From assembly GCA_964567295.1 (NCBI GenBank), contig CAZMLU010000024.1:1-24237 (forward strand): a DNA stretch of 24,237 nt, written 5' to 3'. This DNA is from SLJK01 sp964567295 (GTDB lineage Bacteria > Bacillota > Dethiobacteria > DTU022 > UBA8154). The stretch's first letter is position 1, and each line of letters starts with the position of its first letter. Positions 1 to 6,070 of this stretch are shown piece after piece. The position numbers were made by a program, and so were the translations under genes. Under the pieces are notes generated by a model that saw only the letters and a program-made list of their open reading frames with translations, made no database searches and had not been told where the DNA came from.

Positions 1-1
1 A

Positions 2-829
2 AGGGCACCTTTTTTATTGCCGATAAAGGAATATATTTACTTAATTGTAAAAAAAGGGGATGTCTGGAGCAGGCATGGCACAGTAGCAGACCTTGACGAG
101 GGCGAAGAGGTATTTACATTCATTCGTGGTGACGAAGATACTTTTGACGAAGGTGATATAGATATCACTGGATACGGCGAAAGAGAACTAGAAATATGGT
201 TTAAAGATGATATAACAACTGACAGCAGAACATCGTTTGATTTCGTAGCTGATGTCGTTGTAGATGACGAAGCTAGGGCCAAAAAGGGCGATGTTATGGC
301 AGAAACCGGCGGAGACTACGATGTAACTCCCGATGAGATCATAGTTGGTGTTTTCGGGGACTTCGAAATAACTGTCACAGCTGACGATCTCGAAACCGTC
401 TATGCTGGTAAAACCGAACAGGCAATTGCCGATATAACAATAGCAGAAGATGTGGCACAAACTATTGTTCCCGGACGCGTAATTACACTTACTCTTCCTG
501 ATTGGGCAGCATGGATGGAAGAAAGCATGGACGATTTTGATGATGAAAATGTAGACCTGAACTTTAGGGATATTCGTCATGGTGGACAGCAGGCAAGGTT
601 CGATGTTGTAGGGGATTTTGACGACGATAGAGACAATGCAGCAGAAATCGTACTTGAAGACCTTGAAATTGCACTTGACACCGTAGCAGAAGGCGATGTG
701 GAAGTTGAAGTAGGCGGAACAGCTGCTGTCTTTGGTGAAGTGACTGTAGCTGAAGCCAAATCTCCTGTTTCAATGGAAATCGACCCCTTGCAGTCGGTGA
801 AATTTTTGGAGCCTCCTTTATACCGGTAA
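2..829 (+). CDS. Acidic S-layer/stalk-type surface protein, 5'-partial
   Basis: The frame is open from the window edge, so the N-terminus lies outside; the TTG at 17 is unlikely to be the real start. About 270 residues are visible, very rich in Asp and Glu, with repeated beta-strand-like stretches and no membrane segment. The arrangement (ITVTADDLETVYAGKTEQ, then DITIAED, then VEVEVGGTAAVFGEVTVAEA) resembles the large clostridial surface proteins that end in a copper-amine-oxidase-N (PF07833) domain. The reading frame closes at a TAA just where that domain should begin, and the domain continues in another frame (778-1026). Codon use is AT-richer than in the downstream piece. The role is probably structural, at the cell surface; no catalytic motif is seen. 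Family placement is by pattern, so moderate. Confidence 0.6.
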   Translation, partial: RAPFLLPIKEYIYLIVKKGDVWSRHGTVADLDEGEEVFTFIRGDEDTFDEGDIDITGYGERELEIWFKDDITTDSRTSFDFVADVVVDDEARAKKGDVMAETGGDYDVTPDEIIVGVFGDFEITVTADDLETVYAGKTEQAIADITIAEDVAQTIVPGRVITLTLPDWAAWMEESMDDFDDENVDLNFRDIRHGGQQARFDVVGDFDDDRDNAAEIVLEDLEIALDTVAEGDVEVEVGGTAAVFGEVTVAEAKSPVSMEIDPLQSVKFLEPPLYR

Positions 830-1026
830 GGTTCCTGGCTGAAGCCCTGGGTGCCGAGGCCGACTGGGAACCCAAGGACGCTGTAGTGGAGACGGTCACC
901 TTAAGCCGTGATGACCTGCTGGTGACCATCGAGATCGGTTACTACGAGCTGAAGGTGCTGGATAAGGAGACGGAGGAAGACCTGGATGCAAGGGCCGTGA
1001 TCGTGCATACCTATACGGACTTTTAA
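778..1026 (+). pseudogene. Copper-amine-oxidase-N (stalk) domain piece, out of frame
   Basis: Reading the frame one base off from the preceding gene gives PLAVGEIFGAS, then FIPVRFLAEALGAEADW, then about 60 more residues ending VIVHTYTDF and TAA at 1024-1026. FIPVRFLAEALGAE-x-W is the hallmark of PF07833 domains, which usually sit at an end of exported clostridial proteins. There is no start codon or ribosome site of its own. It is best read as the C-terminal domain of the preceding gene, cut off by a frameshift near 783-790, where one more C in the CCCC run would restore the frame. The usual 20 or so residues leading into FIPVRF are not recognisable, so a deletion may also have occurred. Confidence 0.65.
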
Positions 1027-1076
1027 GCCCTGTCTGTTTGGGGTGATGAGTTTCCAAGCTCCGTGAAATCTAAAAG

Positions 1077-1118
1077 CCCTCTGTCCCTGGCTAAATGCCT
1101 CGGGCAGGGGGTCTTTTT
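1077..1118 (+). terminator. Rho-independent terminator after the surface-protein gene
   Basis: A 10-bp stem with two G-T pairs (CCCTCTGTCC at 1077-1086 with GGGCAGGGGG at 1102-1111) is followed by TCTTTTT. It lies 50 bases after the stop of the stalk-domain piece. Read on the minus strand the same hairpin is followed by CTTTTAG, so it may also help stop the converging marR operon. Confidence 0.65.
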
Positions 1119-1125
1119 ATTCTCC

Positions 1126-1203
1126 CCAGTCATTATAAAAGATGACCGCACCTTCATACCCGCGCGCCCTATCGCTGAATCTCTGGGCGCAGAAGCCGAT
1201 GGT
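1126..1203 (+). pseudogene. Second copper-amine-oxidase-N domain remnant
   Basis: About 26 codons read PVIIKDD, RTFIPARPIAESLGAEADG. This is again the conserved core of a PF07833 domain, here with P for the usual F after R. It has no start, begins just past a terminator hairpin, and the similarity stops at the 3' end of the oppositely oriented CDF-like gene. It looks like a leftover of a second stalk-domain gene whose remainder was lost when the sequence now beginning at 1203 was joined to it. Confidence 0.6.
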
Positions 1204-1901
1204 CAATTTTCTTCAGTGTTTTTAAGATCAAGTTGTTTGTCTTCCAGAGTTGCACGGCTTGCATTTGTATCCAAAGCAGTTTTCTGGGCAGTTTTAATCC
1301 CGCTCCAAAGCAGGTAGGCAGATAGCACGAGCGAGCCCAATATATCAATGTACCTGGTGGCAGGATGGGCGGGATAGAGGGCCACGGCAGTAAGGGCGAA
1401 GATAACGCAGGTATCTACGCAGGCTTTAGCACGGTAGAGTTTGCGCTGGGCATCCATGATGGTACTGTACTTTTCGATTGTAAACCTTAAATAACGCCTC
1501 CAGAACCAACTGTTGGTAATTAATCCCAGCACGGCAATGACCAGGCCGGGATATACGTTTCCCCCCGGTTCAAAGGTAGGGAAGCGGTAAAGAGCCAGTA
1601 GCAGCATGACCGTGCCAGAGCAGCATAAAGCTATGGCTACACTTATACCAGCGGTTTTTTCCATTTTTGCTTTTCTTTCGGGACTGAGGTGGGTGTTTCG
1701 CGTCAGATAGCGAAAAACATTCCAGGTAACGAAAAGAGCTACCAGCTCCACGGAGCGGCGGATAAAATCCGCCAGCTGTGTAGTGGAATTGCTTAATAGT
1801 ACAGCTGCTCCTGTAGTTAAAGGCCCCCACATGCTTAAAAGTAGGGAGGCTAAAAGAGTTTTTTCCCTTGCGGCTGACTGTTCCCGCGTTAGAGATTCCA
1901 T
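1203..1901 (-). CDS. CDF-like six-helix membrane protein with degenerate metal sites
   Basis: The protein is 232 residues from an ATG at 1901, preceded by a GGGGTGG ribosome site and only one base after the stop of the upstream kinase gene, so translation is probably coupled. Six hydrophobic segments (about 14-36, 44-65, 82-103, 114-132, 158-177, 186-203) follow the layout of cation diffusion facilitators, and RYIDILGSLVLSAYLLWSGIK fits the CDF helix-6 pattern. The family's metal ligands are mostly replaced: helix 2 reads ADFIRRSVE where H/D-x3-D is normal, and helix 5 reads AKACVDT where HxxxD is normal. The C-terminal cytoplasmic dimerisation domain is absent (typical length is about 300). 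Metal transport is therefore doubtful; it may be a transporter for something else or an accessory membrane protein. The family call is by pattern and moderate. Confidence 0.6.
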   Translation of the reverse strand: MESLTREQSAAREKTLLASLLLSMWGPLTTGAAVLLSNSTTQLADFIRRSVELVALFVTWNVFRYLTRNTHLSPERKAKMEKTAGISVAIALCCSGTVMLLLALYRFPTFEPGGNVYPGLVIAVLGLITNSWFWRRYLRFTIEKYSTIMDAQRKLYRAKACVDTCVIFALTAVALYPAHPATRYIDILGSLVLSAYLLWSGIKTAQKTALDTNASRATLEDKQLDLKNTEEN

Positions 1902-1902
1902 G

Positions 1903-2631
1903 TTACCACCCCAAAAAGGATAATATATGCACCACGGACAAAATTGAAAAGGCTGCTGAGAGCGGTACGGTAAGGGTATCTGTGCCCCTTCGGGAGAAGA
2001 GTTCAACAATGCCGCACACCGGCGCTACAATAAAGGAGATAAGCAAGCTTGTATACCAGGGTTCACCGGCATAAGATATAAGGGTAATGAATATGCCCAG
2101 GCCTGCAAAAAAAATCATGGCCCCTGTACCCTCATAGGTTTTTTTCACGTCTACAAGGTAGTGGAGAAAGTGTCGGCGGCCGAAAGCCTTCCCAATAAGG
2201 GCAGCAGCAGCATCGCCGAGTCCCCACCCCATAACTGCTACAGCAACGATATAATGCCAGTTGGAGCCCAGCAGCCCCCAAAAGATAAATATCAAAAGAG
2301 CAAAAGATATCTGTACGAAAATCAGCTGTTTTCTCAGTTCCCCACCTTTTGCTGTCCTGTCCACAAAAGTCTTCCTGTACCACGAAGACTTTTCCAAGAG
2401 TATGAGCGCCGGGTATCCCAGCAGCAACAGCAGCGAAGCGGCTACAATGGCCAGGTACCAGGTGCTAAACATCTCCAGTAATAAAAATATGGATAGGCTG
2501 TAAAAGACGTGCTGCATTTTTCGTACCGGCTCCAGGGGCAGACCTATCCATATTTTAAGGAAGGTGGGAAGCAGTAACAGAAATACCAGGTAATATCCCA
2601 TCAATACCAATATTCCGGCCGCATCACTCAT
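1903..2631 (-). CDS. CTP-dependent polyprenol/diacylglycerol kinase-family membrane protein
   Basis: The product has 242 residues from an ATG at 2631 that overlaps the end of marR by 8 bases, with an AGGAGG site lying inside the marR coding end. Seven or so hydrophobic segments carry the motifs of the dolichol kinase / phytol kinase / phosphatidate cytidylyltransferase-like family: GWGLGDAAAALIGKAFGRRH (about residues 133-152), KKTYEGTGAM shortly after, and the terminal RRGTDTLTVPL. In this family the GDAxAxxxGxxxG and KTxEG elements form the CTP-binding site, and the enzymes phosphorylate a long-chain alcohol or lipid at the membrane. The substrate cannot be read from sequence; a polyprenol or diacylglycerol is likely. 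It is the middle gene of a three-gene operon under a MarR regulator. Confidence 0.78.
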   Translation of the reverse strand: MSDAAGILVLMGYYLVFLLLLPTFLKIWIGLPLEPVRKMQHVFYSLSIFLLLEMFSTWYLAIVAASLLLLLGYPALILLEKSSWYRKTFVDRTAKGGELRKQLIFVQISFALLIFIFWGLLGSNWHYIVAVAVMGWGLGDAAAALIGKAFGRRHFLHYLVDVKKTYEGTGAMIFFAGLGIFITLISYAGEPWYTSLLISFIVAPVCGIVELFSRRGTDTLTVPLSAAFSILSVVHILSFLGW

Positions 2632-3094
2632 TGTTTTTCCATCCTCCTGTGAGGGCCTTATTGTGCCTGGCAAGGGAGAAATTTGCGGAAATACGGCGGA
2701 ACAGATCCGTAAATAGGCGTATCTCTTCTTCAGTGATGCCCTGGGCAGCAAGGGAGTAAACTTTATTATACACTTCTTCCACATAAGGCTTGATATCCCT
2801 GGCGGAGCGGGTAAGTAGAACGAAGCTGGCGCGCCGGTCAAGAAAGTCCCGTTCTCTTGTCACAAACCCTTTTTTCTCCAACGATTCCAATGCCCTGGAT
2901 ACAGCTGGCTTGCTGATGTCCAACTGCTCTACGATGTCTTCCTGCCTGACTTCATGAGTTTGAGTGAAAAGATGCATCAGGATGTTTCCTTCTGCGCTGC
3001 TGAGGCTCAAGGGGTTTAATCCTTCGTTGACCATTTTCCTGGAGGAGCGGATTATATTATTGGCATATAACCAAATATCCTTAATATCAGACAT
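2624..3094 (-). CDS. MarR-family transcriptional regulator
   Basis: This is a 156-residue protein of typical MarR length. It starts with an ATG at 3094, 7 bases after an AAGGAG site. The winged helix-turn-helix is clear: EDIVEQLDISKPAVSRALESL is the recognition region (about residues 52-72), followed by the wing EKKGFVTRERDFLDRRASFVLLT with the usual DRR(A/S) motif. The flanking helices would form the dimer. It leads the operon with the lipid kinase and CDF-like gene, with overlapping or one-base-spaced genes. Two GTTAAC-N2-GTTAAC-type palindromes around its promoter point to autoregulation. No ligand is predictable. Confidence 0.9.
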   Translation of the reverse strand: MSDIKDIWLYANNIIRSSRKMVNEGLNPLSLSSAEGNILMHLFTQTHEVRQEDIVEQLDISKPAVSRALESLEKKGFVTRERDFLDRRASFVLLTRSARDIKPYVEEVYNKVYSLAAQGITEEEIRLFTDLFRRISANFSLARHNKALTGGWKNNE

Positions 3095-3109
3095 CTTAAA
3101 ACTCCTTTA

Positions 3110-3157
3110 GTTAACAAGTTAACCATTATTATACCTGCAGATAGTTAACTTGTAAAC
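3110..3157 (-). promoter_or_regulatory. marR promoter with two palindromic operators
   Basis: On the minus strand, -35 TTTACA (3151-3156), a 17-base spacer and -10 TATAAT (3128-3133) form a near-consensus sigma-A promoter. Site 1, GTTAACAAGTTAAC (3110-3123), lies just downstream of the -10. Site 2, GTTAACTTGTAAAC as read on the plus strand (3144-3157), covers the -35. Their centres are 34 bp apart. A dimer on either site would block RNA polymerase, so the operon is likely repressed by its own MarR protein. Confidence 0.8.
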
Positions 3158-3240
3158 CTTTTCTTCCTTTAAGCCATTTGCGTTCTTTTGAGTCCTGATA
3201 GAAAGCAGCCCGAGACACCCAACAAAAGCTTTTTGTGTAG

Positions 3241-3680
3241 GAAGAAATTGAAGAGTTAGGTGGTCTGGAGCGGTTGAAACTGGTGATAGAGCATATGCCG
3301 GATGAGAGCTTAATGAGGAGGCTGAAAAAAGAGCGCGGCCCTGGCCGTGACGACTACCTGGTGCGGGGGATGTGGAACGCAGTGCTGGCCGTGGACGGCA
3401 AAGCTATCAAGACTCAAGCCCGTCCCCTAAACGTTAAAGTATCGTTGCCCCGCGGAGCATTACGGTATCGAATGTAAGAACAAAGACACCTGTAAAGTAG
3501 GCAAAGCGATAAGGATTCCCCTGGAGCAGGACCGCCGCGTTCATGCCGGTTGCCCGCTCCAGCTACAAATGGGAAAACCTCTACAAGAAGCGCACATCTG
3601 TGGAAAGAGTTAACAGCGGACTAAAAAAGATGCAGCTAATTCAAAAAAAAGAGCCGTCCTTCAATTACAGGTTAATATAA
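3241..3680 (+). pseudogene. Decayed DDE transposase (IS remnant)
   Basis: Three reading frames together cover parts of one transposase. The first (3241-3477) reads LGGLERLKLVIEHMPDESLM and GRDDYLVRGMWNAVLA, a typical transposase N-terminus, then jumps directly to VDGKAIKT, so the middle is deleted. A second frame (from about 3452) reads EHYGIECKNKDTCKVGKAIR, and a third (3543-3680) reads PVARSSYKWENLYKKRTSVE and RVNSGLKK. The last carries Y-x2-R-x3-E-x6-K, the C-terminal signature with the catalytic Glu of IS4-type DDE transposases. With two frameshifts and an internal deletion it cannot be active. Terminal inverted repeats were not found. It marks past insertion between the marR operon and the DUF4870 gene. 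Confidence 0.8.
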
Positions 3681-3703
3681 AATTGTAATAGAGAAAATCT
3701 AAT

Positions 3704-3732
3704 TTGACAGTAGGTAGGTTTCGCGTTACAAT
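3704..3732 (+). promoter_or_regulatory. Sigma-A promoter for the DUF4870 gene
   Basis: TTGACA (3704-3709), a 17-base spacer and TACAAT (3727-3732) make a strong sigma-A promoter about 92 bases upstream of the GTG at 3824. The 8-mer AATTGTAA occurs at 3681-3688 and 3777-3784 and in inverted form at 3726-3733 over the -10, which could be regulatory sites. Confidence 0.65.
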
Positions 3733-3823
3733 TGCCGCAAAAGGGAAAATATATTTTTTAGGTCGACAAATGTCCGAATTGTAATTTAACAACCTAAAAA
3801 GAAAAAGGGGGGGGATAAGCGCC

Positions 3824-4191
3824 GTGGATCAGGAAACTTCAACAGAGCTTACCCCGAACGTGGCAGGGCTTTATGCTACCTCGTGGGCTGGGTCACCGGC
3901 ATTATTTTTTTACTCATAGAAAAAGACAACCACTTTATAAGGTTTCACGCCATCCAGTCCATAATAGTCTTCGGGGCTATAACAATCTTGAGCATAATTC
4001 TCACGATCTTGGCGGCTATCTTTGGATTCTTGGGTCCCTTGGGATTTGTAAGCGTCATCCTGGGAGCAATCTCCACCATTATCTGGATCGCAGGCCTTAT
4101 CCTTTGGATAGTGCTCATGGTAAAAGCCTACCAGAACGAATACTACATGCTGCCCGTGGCCGGGGGCATGGCCGAAAAGTACCTGGGATAG
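3824..4191 (+). CDS. DUF4870-type membrane protein, interrupted by a one-base frameshift
   Basis: A GTG at 3824 follows a G-rich ribosome site and encodes VDQETSTELTPNVAGL. The frame then fails, and the next frame continues LCYLVGWVTGIIFLLIEK, DNHFIRFHAIQS and two to three more hydrophobic helices, ending GGMAEKYLG. Joined, this matches the DUF4870 / UPF0132 pattern (N-x-A-x-LxYLxGWVTGIxFLLxEK followed by RFHAxQS), about 122 residues, a common length for these small four-helix proteins of unknown function. One extra T in CTTTATG at 3869-3875 would restore the frame. Without the repair, the piece from the GTG at 3883 would lack part of helix 1. A real mutation and a sequence error are both possible. 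Confidence 0.75.
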
Positions 4192-4219
4192 CAGTTTTTA
4201 CTTTACTGTCTTGTTAGTG

Positions 4220-4239
4220 AAGGGACTCACACCCTTTTT
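4220..4239 (+). terminator. Weak terminator-like hairpin after the DUF4870 gene
   Basis: A 5-bp stem (AAGGG at 4220-4224 with CCCTT at 4232-4236) is followed by TTT. It lies 28 bases after the DUF4870 stop and directly before the ribosome site of the lipoprotein gene. The stem is short, so readthrough into the lipoprotein is likely. Confidence 0.3.
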
Positions 4240-4259
4240 ACGGAAGGAGGTTGGAAAAC

Positions 4260-5069
4260 GTGTTAAAATTTAGCAGCAGGCTGCTGATCCTGTTAGCGGC
4301 CTTTTTCCTACTCATGGCAGCGCTCGGCTGCGGCGCCCCTGCTGAAGACGCAGCAGAAGAGGAAGACCCGGCGGCGCAGGAGGAACCTGCAGCAGAGGAG
4401 GAAGCACCGGACGAGGAACCCGCGGAAGAACCTGAAGAACCTGAAGAAACCGCTTTGAACATCGACGATTGGCGCAACCCCACCGGAATTTCCGAAATTG
4501 TGGATAACTTCGAGGAGATGGAGTGGACTTGGGCCCACCTGGAAGACGGCGAAGAAGTAAACGCAACTACCGTAACCTACCGCTGGGAGGGCAGCGAAAC
4601 CGTGGACGGGATCGACGCGGAACAACTGTATTTTTCCGTAAACGAAGACGAGTTCACGATCTGGGTGGACGATGACGGAAATCCCCTGCAGGCAGACTTT
4701 CAGGGCGAGATGATCCCGGGCGAGTTCGTCGACCAGGCCATGGATGCCGCATTATCCACTATATTCGCGCCCTTCTGGACGTTCGAGGAGTTCGGTGCCC
4801 GCGAGGCGCTGATCCATGAGGCTGCCGGGTTCGAGTACAGCGTTACCTCTACCGGCGAGGAGCAGGTAGGCGACGTTACCGCGGAAGTGACCCGCATGGA
4901 TGTAGAGGTCGGCCCTCCCGCCGCGCCCGAGGGCTATGAAGGAACGGCCACATGGGCCGTGGGCGATTTCGGCGAGTTCCAGATGCTCATAGAGTGGGAC
5001 TGGGCCGAAGCGACCGGGGAAGAAGACCTGAACGTGATATACAGCCTGGACAGAGTAGTGCCCAGGTAA
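4260..5069 (+). CDS. Acidic lipoprotein of unknown function
   Basis: The start is taken as GTG 4260, 9 bases after AGGAGG; the in-frame TTG at 4251 touches the ribosome site. The 269-residue product opens with a lipoprotein signal (basic MLKFSSR, hydrophobic core, AALGC with lipidation Cys24). Next comes a 35-residue linker made almost only of Ala, Glu, Asp and Pro (roughly residues 26-62). The folded part (about 63-269) is acidic, lacks membrane segments and has alternating strands with many Trp and Tyr. It would be anchored outside the membrane with the linker crossing the wall. I do not recognise the folded domain. It follows the DUF4870 gene and has its own terminator at 5199-5236. Confidence 0.8.
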   Translation: MLKFSSRLLILLAAFFLLMAALGCGAPAEDAAEEEDPAAQEEPAAEEEAPDEEPAEEPEEPEETALNIDDWRNPTGISEIVDNFEEMEWTWAHLEDGEEVNATTVTYRWEGSETVDGIDAEQLYFSVNEDEFTIWVDDDGNPLQADFQGEMIPGEFVDQAMDAALSTIFAPFWTFEEFGAREALIHEAAGFEYSVTSTGEEQVGDVTAEVTRMDVEVGPPAAPEGYEGTATWAVGDFGEFQMLIEWDWAEATGEEDLNVIYSLDRVVPR

Positions 5070-5106
5070 AAACATTTGTAACACCTGGCTGATATCACCA
5101 GAGTAG

Positions 5107-5184
5107 GTGGACAGTAAAAGATTTGCTATTGCTGAAGCAGTAGCAGAAATTGTGCCGGATGAGCCTACCGAAGTAGTAATCTAA
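5107..5184 (+). other. Short open remnant, possible scrap of a surface-protein gene
   Basis: A 25-codon reading frame starts with GTG directly after a TAG, and no ribosome site is seen. It reads VDSKRFAIAEAVAEIVPDEP then TEVVI and stop. The stretch FAIAEAVAEIV resembles the VFGEVTVAEAKSPV part of the stalk-type protein at the window start, so it may be a decayed piece of a similar gene. The match is too short to be sure. Confidence 0.2.
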
Positions 5185-5198
5185 TTCATAGAACCTGT

Positions 5199-5236
5199 GA
5201 AGGGGAGAATGCCACCGACTCTCTCCTTCTTTTTTT
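5199..5236 (+). terminator. Rho-independent terminator
   Basis: A 10-bp stem (GAAGGGGAGA at 5199-5208 with TCTCTCCTTC at 5220-5229, one G-T pair) and an 11-base loop are followed by TTTTTTT. It ends transcription from the lipoprotein gene and insulates the tetR operon that starts 100 bases later. Confidence 0.85.
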
Positions 5237-5335
5237 ATGTACATAAGCCTATTATTTTCCTATTTCTTTGCTTTACAATAGCAGCGGTGGTTGTAGAAAG
5301 TTGAGATAAGTGAAGAAAAAAAATAAAACTTACTG

Positions 5336-5394
5336 TTTACAACCCTCTAACACAAAGGGTATAATATGAACGTTACAGAACTGACCAGTCAGTT
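5336..5394 (+). promoter_or_regulatory. tetR-efflux operon promoter and TetR operator
   Basis: TTTACA (5336-5341), an 18-base spacer and TATAAT (5360-5365) form a sigma-A promoter. Directly downstream lies AACTGAC-CA-GTCAGTT (5379-5394), a palindrome with 7-bp arms of the TGAC...GTCA type often bound by TetR-family repressors. It covers the expected transcription start (about 5372), so the regulator should repress its own operon. The -10 box touches the ATG at 5366, which makes that ATG a doubtful start codon. Confidence 0.75.
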
Positions 5395-6070
5395 TCAGAA
5401 ATTTGATATAAACAGGTGGGGGGTATTAGAAATAGAAAAGCAGCAGATACCGTTAACGGAAAAGGAAGAAAAGCGGGAAAGAATTTTAAGGGCAGCGGTA
5501 GATATCTTTACGGGCAAGCTTTTTCACCAGGTAAAGATGGACGAGATCGCTGTCCAGGCGGGGGTGGGGAAAGGGACTCTTTATCTCTATTTTGAAAACA
5601 AAGAACACCTTTTCAGGGAAACCCTTAAATTTGCCATGGAGCTCTATTACTCCTACCTGGTGGAGTCGTTGGAAGAAGACTTGGCTCCCCGGGAAAAACT
5701 AAAAAAGTTCGCTTATTTACACCTTGACCGCTTGAAGGAGCATCTGAAGGTTATCTTTTTGCTTGCGGGGGAAAGCATGGCTCCCCACTTCATCCTGCAG
5801 GAGGAAATGCTGAAGATCCGCCGGAAGACTGTAACACTGCTGCAGGGGATTATCGAAGAAGGCGTCCGCCGGGGCGAATTCCGCCGCCTGGATACCTCTT
5901 TGGCCGCCCGTGTCTACCTGGGCGGCATAGTTACCCTCATGCACGATCAATTCTTTGAAAACGAGGAAAATGTTGACGGTGAGGATATTACCGGCGAGTT
6001 TGCCGGCCTATTTTTCCAGGGTTTCAATGCCCATGAAGAAAAAAGGGGACAGAGGGGGATTGAAAGTTGA
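5366..6070 (+). CDS. TetR/AcrR-family repressor of the RND efflux operon
   Basis: Up to 234 residues. The DNA-binding domain is clear: KRERILRAAVDIFTGKLFHQ, then MDEIAVQAGVGKGTLYLYFE and NKEHLF, the standard TetR helix-turn-helix. The remaining 130 or so residues are helical and would hold the ligand pocket, which is not predictable. The domain normally begins within 15 residues of the N-terminus, yet the ATG at 5366 gives a 36-residue lead. That ATG abuts the -10 box and overlaps the operator region. AAAGGG at 5354-5359 could serve as a ribosome site only if an upstream transcript exists. The true start may be a non-ATG codon near 5423-5432, after AGGTGGGGGG. The gene ends with a TTGA overlap into the membrane-fusion protein, so they are co-transcribed. 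Confidence 0.88.
   Translation: MNVTELTSQFQKFDINRWGVLEIEKQQIPLTEKEEKRERILRAAVDIFTGKLFHQVKMDEIAVQAGVGKGTLYLYFENKEHLFRETLKFAMELYYSYLVESLEEDLAPREKLKKFAYLHLDRLKEHLKVIFLLAGESMAPHFILQEEMLKIRRKTVTLLQGIIEEGVRRGEFRRLDTSLAARVYLGGIVTLMHDQFFENEENVDGEDITGEFAGLFFQGFNAHEEKRGQRGIES

Noticed and set aside
188..580. 130-codon minus-strand frame under the surface-protein gene
   Set aside because: No ribosome site and Cys/Ile-rich nonsense translation; the plus frame has the family pattern.
1903..2841. Longer 312-residue form of the lipid kinase starting at 2841
   Set aside because: The extra 70 residues overlap the marR coding sequence in another frame; the ATG at 2631 has an AGGAGG site and opens directly into a membrane helix.
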